A stretch of 64,000 nt of DNA, from assembly GCA_023653785.1 (NCBI GenBank), contig JAMKCH010011918.1:1-64000 (forward strand), in the 5' to 3' direction. The DNA is from Ophioderma brevispina (lineage: Eukaryota; Echinodermata; Ophiuroidea; Amphilepidida; Ophiodermatidae). Below the pieces are notes generated by a model. That model was given only the letters and a program-made list of their open reading frames with translations, had not been told where the DNA came from and ran no database searches. Position 1 is the stretch's first letter; the number at the start of each line of letters is the position of its first letter. The translations under genes were made by a program, and so were the position numbers. This document shows positions 60,251 to 64,000 of the stretch, in pieces.

Positions 60251-60560
60251 GAGTACAATTTTTAGATTTCTCTTGTCCAAAATTTCAGGCCTTTCGGGCA
60301 AATTTGATCAAAGATTTTCGTTATGTATTGATCATTTTAATTAAAACTCGATATAATAACACAGTGTAACAAAACATGCTCCACCACGTTTTGCTTTGAA
60401 ATATTTATGGGATCGACTATAACTTAATAGGCCTATATCTTTTCTAAACAAGGCGGTTCTCGAACCACAAGTCTCGCCTGCTTTCGCACATAGCTGTAAG
60501 ACAGAGCATCAGAAAAGATTGCAATTGTATGAATACAAGGTGTTCCCAAAAAAGTTGTGC
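60251..60560. other. No gene seen
   Basis: AT-rich linker between two repeat arrays. No signals recognised. Confidence 0.6.
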
Positions 60561-61180
60561 AAGCAGATACATTAGACAGGTCCCAGCCAAGGAAAAACTG
60601 CCATTTTTTCCAGTCAAGGTTTTCTAAGTGATTTTGTCTTCTTGAACGCATACTCTTTTAAATAAGCTTGGGCCACCCAGAATTTTGCCCCAAATTCAAG
60701 ATGGCCGCCAAAATCCAAAATGGCTGCCAAAATTACATTAATTGGATTAATACCCTCTCTAAGTTTTTCCTGTCAAAGATTTTTCAGTGATTCTGTCATT
60801 CTGAACATTCCCCCATTCAAATTGGCCCGAGAGCTACTCCGAATATCGCCTCAAATCCAAGATGGCCGCCAAAAATCAAAATAGCTGCCAAAATGACCTT
60901 AATTACACTTATACCGCGTCTTGGCTCTAGTTTTTACAGCAGTTCCGTCATCTTAAGCCTGAAGCTATTGAAATTAGGTTAGAGGCTACCAAGGATTCGG
61001 TCTCAAATCCAAATTGGCCGCCAAATTCACCTTATTAGCTGTTCATGTTAACTTTTTCTCAGTGGTTCCGTCATTCCAAACCATGGTCCTTTGAAATTTC
61101 CTTGCATGGTACTCATGATTTGGCTGCAAATGCAAGATGGCCACTTAAATCCAAAATGGCTGCCATATTCAAATTAAATT
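60561..61180. repeat. Tandem ~150-160-bp repeat with aagatggccgccaaaa motif
   Basis: About four diverged units, anchored by caaatccaagatggccgcca near 60700, 60855, 61010 and 61130. Each is followed by aaaatggctgcc and a ttttctcagtg(a/g)ttccgtcat phrase. The anchor contains AAGATGGC, the core of YY1 sites. Confidence 0.85.
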
Positions 61181-61401
61181 CCCATTCTCTTTCCCCCCAT
61201 GAATTAACTTTTTGTGTGTGAATATGAGGTTTACATGGTGCTGGATACCGATTTTGTGGGATAGAATACTCACCTGATTCTTATTATCATGTAAATATTG
61301 TTTAGTCTGGGCATCTTAAATTGTTAGGCTCAGCAACAAACTGGATGATGGAAACACATAATTAACACTCGTCTTACAAGCCTTTTTTGTAACACGGATT
61401 A

Positions 61402-61915
61402 CCAAGGGGGGGGTTACCACCCTCTCGAGAATTCATTATAAAGCACCCAATGCTTATTATTTTGGTACCAGTGGATAGCTATGGTCTTCCTCTTTCCATT
61501 GATACCAAAATAAGTACCGACATACCTAGAATGGCATCACAATGATGTCATCAAGTGCACGAGTCGGCGAAAATCCAATTTATTTTGTGCTAAAAAAGGA
61601 AGGAATATCGGATTTTCATGCTGTTTCAGCTCTAAATGATCGCAAATGACTAGTTTTACATAAACATAGAGTTTAGAGCCATACTGTGCATAATATTTTC
61701 AAAAAATGCACCATAAAATATTCTTGTGTGGCAACCCCCACCCCACCCCTTACCTTCAACTATGACGGAATACCCTAACCCCGGTGAACATTTTTTTTCG
61801 CTATAATGACCAGAAAGGATGAAATAATTATTACCTAGAAGCTTTTTACTCAAGCTTTTGGCATTTTAGCGCACCGGAGCAAAGTTCACTGGGGTGGTAA
61901 CCATCCTCCCCTTGG
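61402..61915. mobile_element. Inverted-repeat element (~514 bp)
   Basis: The left end reads CCAAGGGGGGGGTTACCACC and the inverse of the right end CCAAGGGGAGGATGGTTACC followed by ACCCC. Roughly 20 bp match with a short gap. The interior is AT-rich and encodes no transposase. The target duplication is unclear. Confidence 0.65.
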
Positions 61916-62300
61916 GTTAAGCTGCAATTCTAGAGATAACTTCAATTCCAAAAGTTCATTCGCTTAAGTCCAAATCACTGTCTGTCTGCGAATCGGATGG
62001 ACTGTTATGTTATTGACAGACGAGGTCGGGGACGAGGTAGCCCACTGTTCTTGAGCGAAGTCGCTTTCACTTTCAGTAATATCATCCTCTCCTGGGCTAT
62101 AGACCTTTTCTCACTCTGGTTGGGTCTCACCCTTCTCTTCTTATTTGGAGGCTGGGCCATGTCCCTTGGAAGCTGGGCCGTGTCCCTTGATTCCACACTG
62201 TATGTCTTTTTAATTCACTGTTGTCTTTTTTATCTCACTGTATTTTAATCATGCCCCGTCAGAGGACACTATCTGATGCCAGTCTGGCACCGTGCCCTTA
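61916..62300 (+). other. Probable 5' leader of the following LINE
   Basis: GC-richer sequence leading to the LINE endonuclease. A frame at 61997-62248 is hydrophobic on the plus strand and a 63-codon frame on the minus is basic; neither is recognised. By position this is most likely the untranslated leader of the LINE. Confidence 0.4.
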
Positions 62301-64000
62301 TTAGGCAGGCATCACCAGATGTCAAGTCGGATGGCATCGCAGTGCTGCCAACTCAATGTGGAAGGTCTCACTAGGCAAAAGATTAAACATCATCGAACAC
62401 ATTCATACATTACGATAAAGTCACTGCGATTCTCCTCCAAGAGACGCACGCTACCGACGTTCCATTTTGAACATCTGCGGCTACATTAGCTGCACACACC
62501 AAGAGTGCTACCCATGGGATTGCCACCCTTGCTAGTTAACTCAGCCCAATGCAAACAAATTGCAAAACTCACGGCAGACTCCCACCATGGAATGGCAAAC
62601 TACCAAATGCAGGTGTTCATGTCACCATGTTACCAGCCACTAACCATCGGCTTCCAGCAGACTCCTACCACTTATGGTGACCTTGCATTTATGCTGGCTA
62701 CTTTAATAGCCATAGCATAACCTGGGGTTACAGAACAACCAACCCTGATGGAGCTACCCCCTAAGGACTGGGCCCCAAAATCCGGTGTACAACTATTGCA
62801 CGACCCCAAGTAACCAGACAATTTCTACTCTGGAAGGTGGAATATGTCTACAACCTGACCTCGCTTTTGCAAACATTGACCTATCCCCATTCACCGCACT
62901 GTTCTCGACCGCATTTCCGAAGTCCCAACACGCCATCACTGATCGCTCAGGAGATCCTTGCTAAGCCTATACCAACAAAGCCGGTGAAAAGGTGGAACTT
63001 CCTCAAGGCAGACTGGGACCAGTTCAAGAACCTGGTGGCTCAGAAGAACCAACTCGACCCCAACCTCCTCAACCTGGACAATTCCTACACAGCACTGTGT
63101 CAACTCTATTAATATAGCCAAAGAAGACCATTCCACATGGCTGCCGTCGCAGTTATATCCCATCCTGGGATGAGGAAGCGAGACTCTTTACAATGACTTC
63201 CGAATTCTGAAACCGGGGAAGAAGGTTCAGCCAAGGCTTCAGACCTGACAAACCGCTTGGACAGGAAAACGCCGCGAGCTCTGGGAGGGACGGTCATAGG
63301 TATCGACTTCACCCACTCCCGCAGGAAGCCTGGACAAGACTATAAACCGCCTCACCCGCAGAATTTCCAAACCATCGAAATGTTCCAGACTGCACTCAAT
63401 GGATGAGCAATCCTGGCAAATGGTCGTTTCAAGAACATGATAAGACCACACTCGCTCTGGCAAAAAAGAGATCACCAAACCTCCGTCCGAGCCCCCGTGT
63501 GATGGGTCACTTTCAACATCCTTCTCTAGATGAGCTTACCTCTGCTATTAGACAAGAGTGGAAGGCCCAGGGTCCTGATAACATAGCAGCAGAGTTCCTG
63601 AGCAATTTTGTGGCCCACGATGTCTAGATTGGCTCCAGGAGTTCTACACATTTTGCCTTAACAACAAGTCCTTACCCAAAATCTGGAGGAGAGCTACTAT
63701 ATCGCACTCCCCAAACCAAACAAGCTGTCGACAACCCTAGAACTACGCCCGATCACTACTGAGTGTCTCCTTCAAACTCATTGAAAGGATGATCCTGGCC
63801 CACCTGGAGCCCGTCGTCGAACCCCTCTGCCTGACGAACAAGCGGGATTTCGCCATGGCCGGAGCAATGGTCACCAGAGTGTAAACTCACAAATGATATT
63901 GAGGAAAGCTTTGAAAAGTGCCGTAAGGCAGGAGTCATCTTGGTGGACCTTTACTGCAGCATAGACCACCGTGGGGCACCAGGGCTTGACACTCAAGCTT
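62249..64000 (+). mobile_element. LINE (EN + start of RT), plus strand, cut by window end
   Basis: Disrupted plus-strand frames give the endonuclease start (QLNVEGLTRQK near 62355), ILLQETHAT near 62435, and later SLIAQEILAKPI. The RT N-terminus is DELTSAIRQEWKAQGPDNIA (63525 on), then LLSVSFKLIERMILAHLEPV near 63760 and a VILVDL block near 63935. The RT palm continues past the window edge. Many frameshifts and stops make it inactive as read. It resembles the 33-kb family in layout but not in detail. Confidence 0.88.
63403..63627 (+). pseudogene. LINE RT N-terminal fragment
   Basis: This frame contains LDELTSAIRQEWKAQGPDNI, matching the conserved block in which non-LTR RTs have an (I/L)...GPD(N/G)I segment before the fingers domain. 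It ends with AAEFLSNFVAHDV and a stop caused by a frameshift; the next block continues in another frame. Confidence 0.85.

Noticed and set aside
55108..64000. DH2 exons of Trio/Kalirin upstream of PH2
   Set aside because: All long minus-strand frames in this stretch are LINE or repeat-derived; the DH2 exons are presumed to lie beyond the window.
1..64000. tRNA, rRNA and snRNA genes
   Set aside because: I looked for tRNA B-box-like and 5S-like motifs; isolated partial matches (for example near 5248 and 9470) lacked the rest of the structure.

Overview
The window is AT-rich animal nuclear DNA. It holds one recognisable host gene, cut into small exons by very long introns, and otherwise mostly repeats. 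There are no prokaryotic signals such as operons, ribosome binding sites or CRISPR arrays. The protein is close to vertebrate Trio/Kalirin, and short inverted-repeat elements and dispersed AGGTCA-type repeats are dense. That suits a marine invertebrate deuterostome, perhaps an echinoderm or hemichordate; the organism call is an inference made with low confidence.

Host gene: on the minus strand, five exons fit together with compatible splice phases: 54926-55107, 46863-47034, 31011-31059, 23032-23887 and 21831-22066. They encode the second PH domain of a Trio/Kalirin Rho guanine-nucleotide exchange factor, the short post-PH junction, a 285-residue Ser/Lys-rich linker and the C-terminal SH3 domain. 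The upstream catalytic DH2 domain lies beyond the right edge. No Ig or kinase exon could be found in the 21.8 kb downstream. The last visible exon can either splice on or stop at a TAA that sits inside its splice donor. The first visible exon has a one-base deletion in an A run, which breaks the frame of the PH domain.

Layout: 1-0.5 kb, 180-bp tandem repeat. 0.6-14.8 kb, a cluster of non-autonomous DNA elements: five TTAA-flanked, one TA-flanked with long inverted repeats. 12.3-13.9 kb, a ~150-bp satellite array. 14.8-21.8 kb, no gene seen. 21.8-31.1 kb, three exons plus minisatellites, a 253-bp inverted-repeat element, a repeat block bounded by inverted motifs and a second TA-flanked element. 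33.5-36.6 kb, a degenerate LINE on the minus strand with a 13-bp target duplication. 38.2-39.4 kb, a LINE 3' fragment on the plus strand. 40.7-42.1 kb, a tandemly duplicated dispersed repeat with an inverted relative at 45.1-45.5 kb. 46.6-47.0 kb, a hairpin beside the second PH exon. 53.4-54.8 kb, a large foldback element with a 67-T run. 55.1 kb, the first PH exon. 55.5-60.3 kb, a ~150-bp tandem array split by a second copy of the 33-kb LINE. 60.6-61.2 kb, a tandem repeat. 62.3-64.0 kb, another LINE on the plus strand, cut by the window end.

The host gene should act in Rho-family signalling at the membrane and cytoskeleton. Everything else is mobile or repetitive DNA in its introns and flanks. 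I saw no clearly new gene system. The most useful leads are the exon frameshift, the stop embedded in the donor, the set of unrelated TTAA elements, the giant foldback and a degenerate hammerhead-like three-way junction near 5.3 kb.
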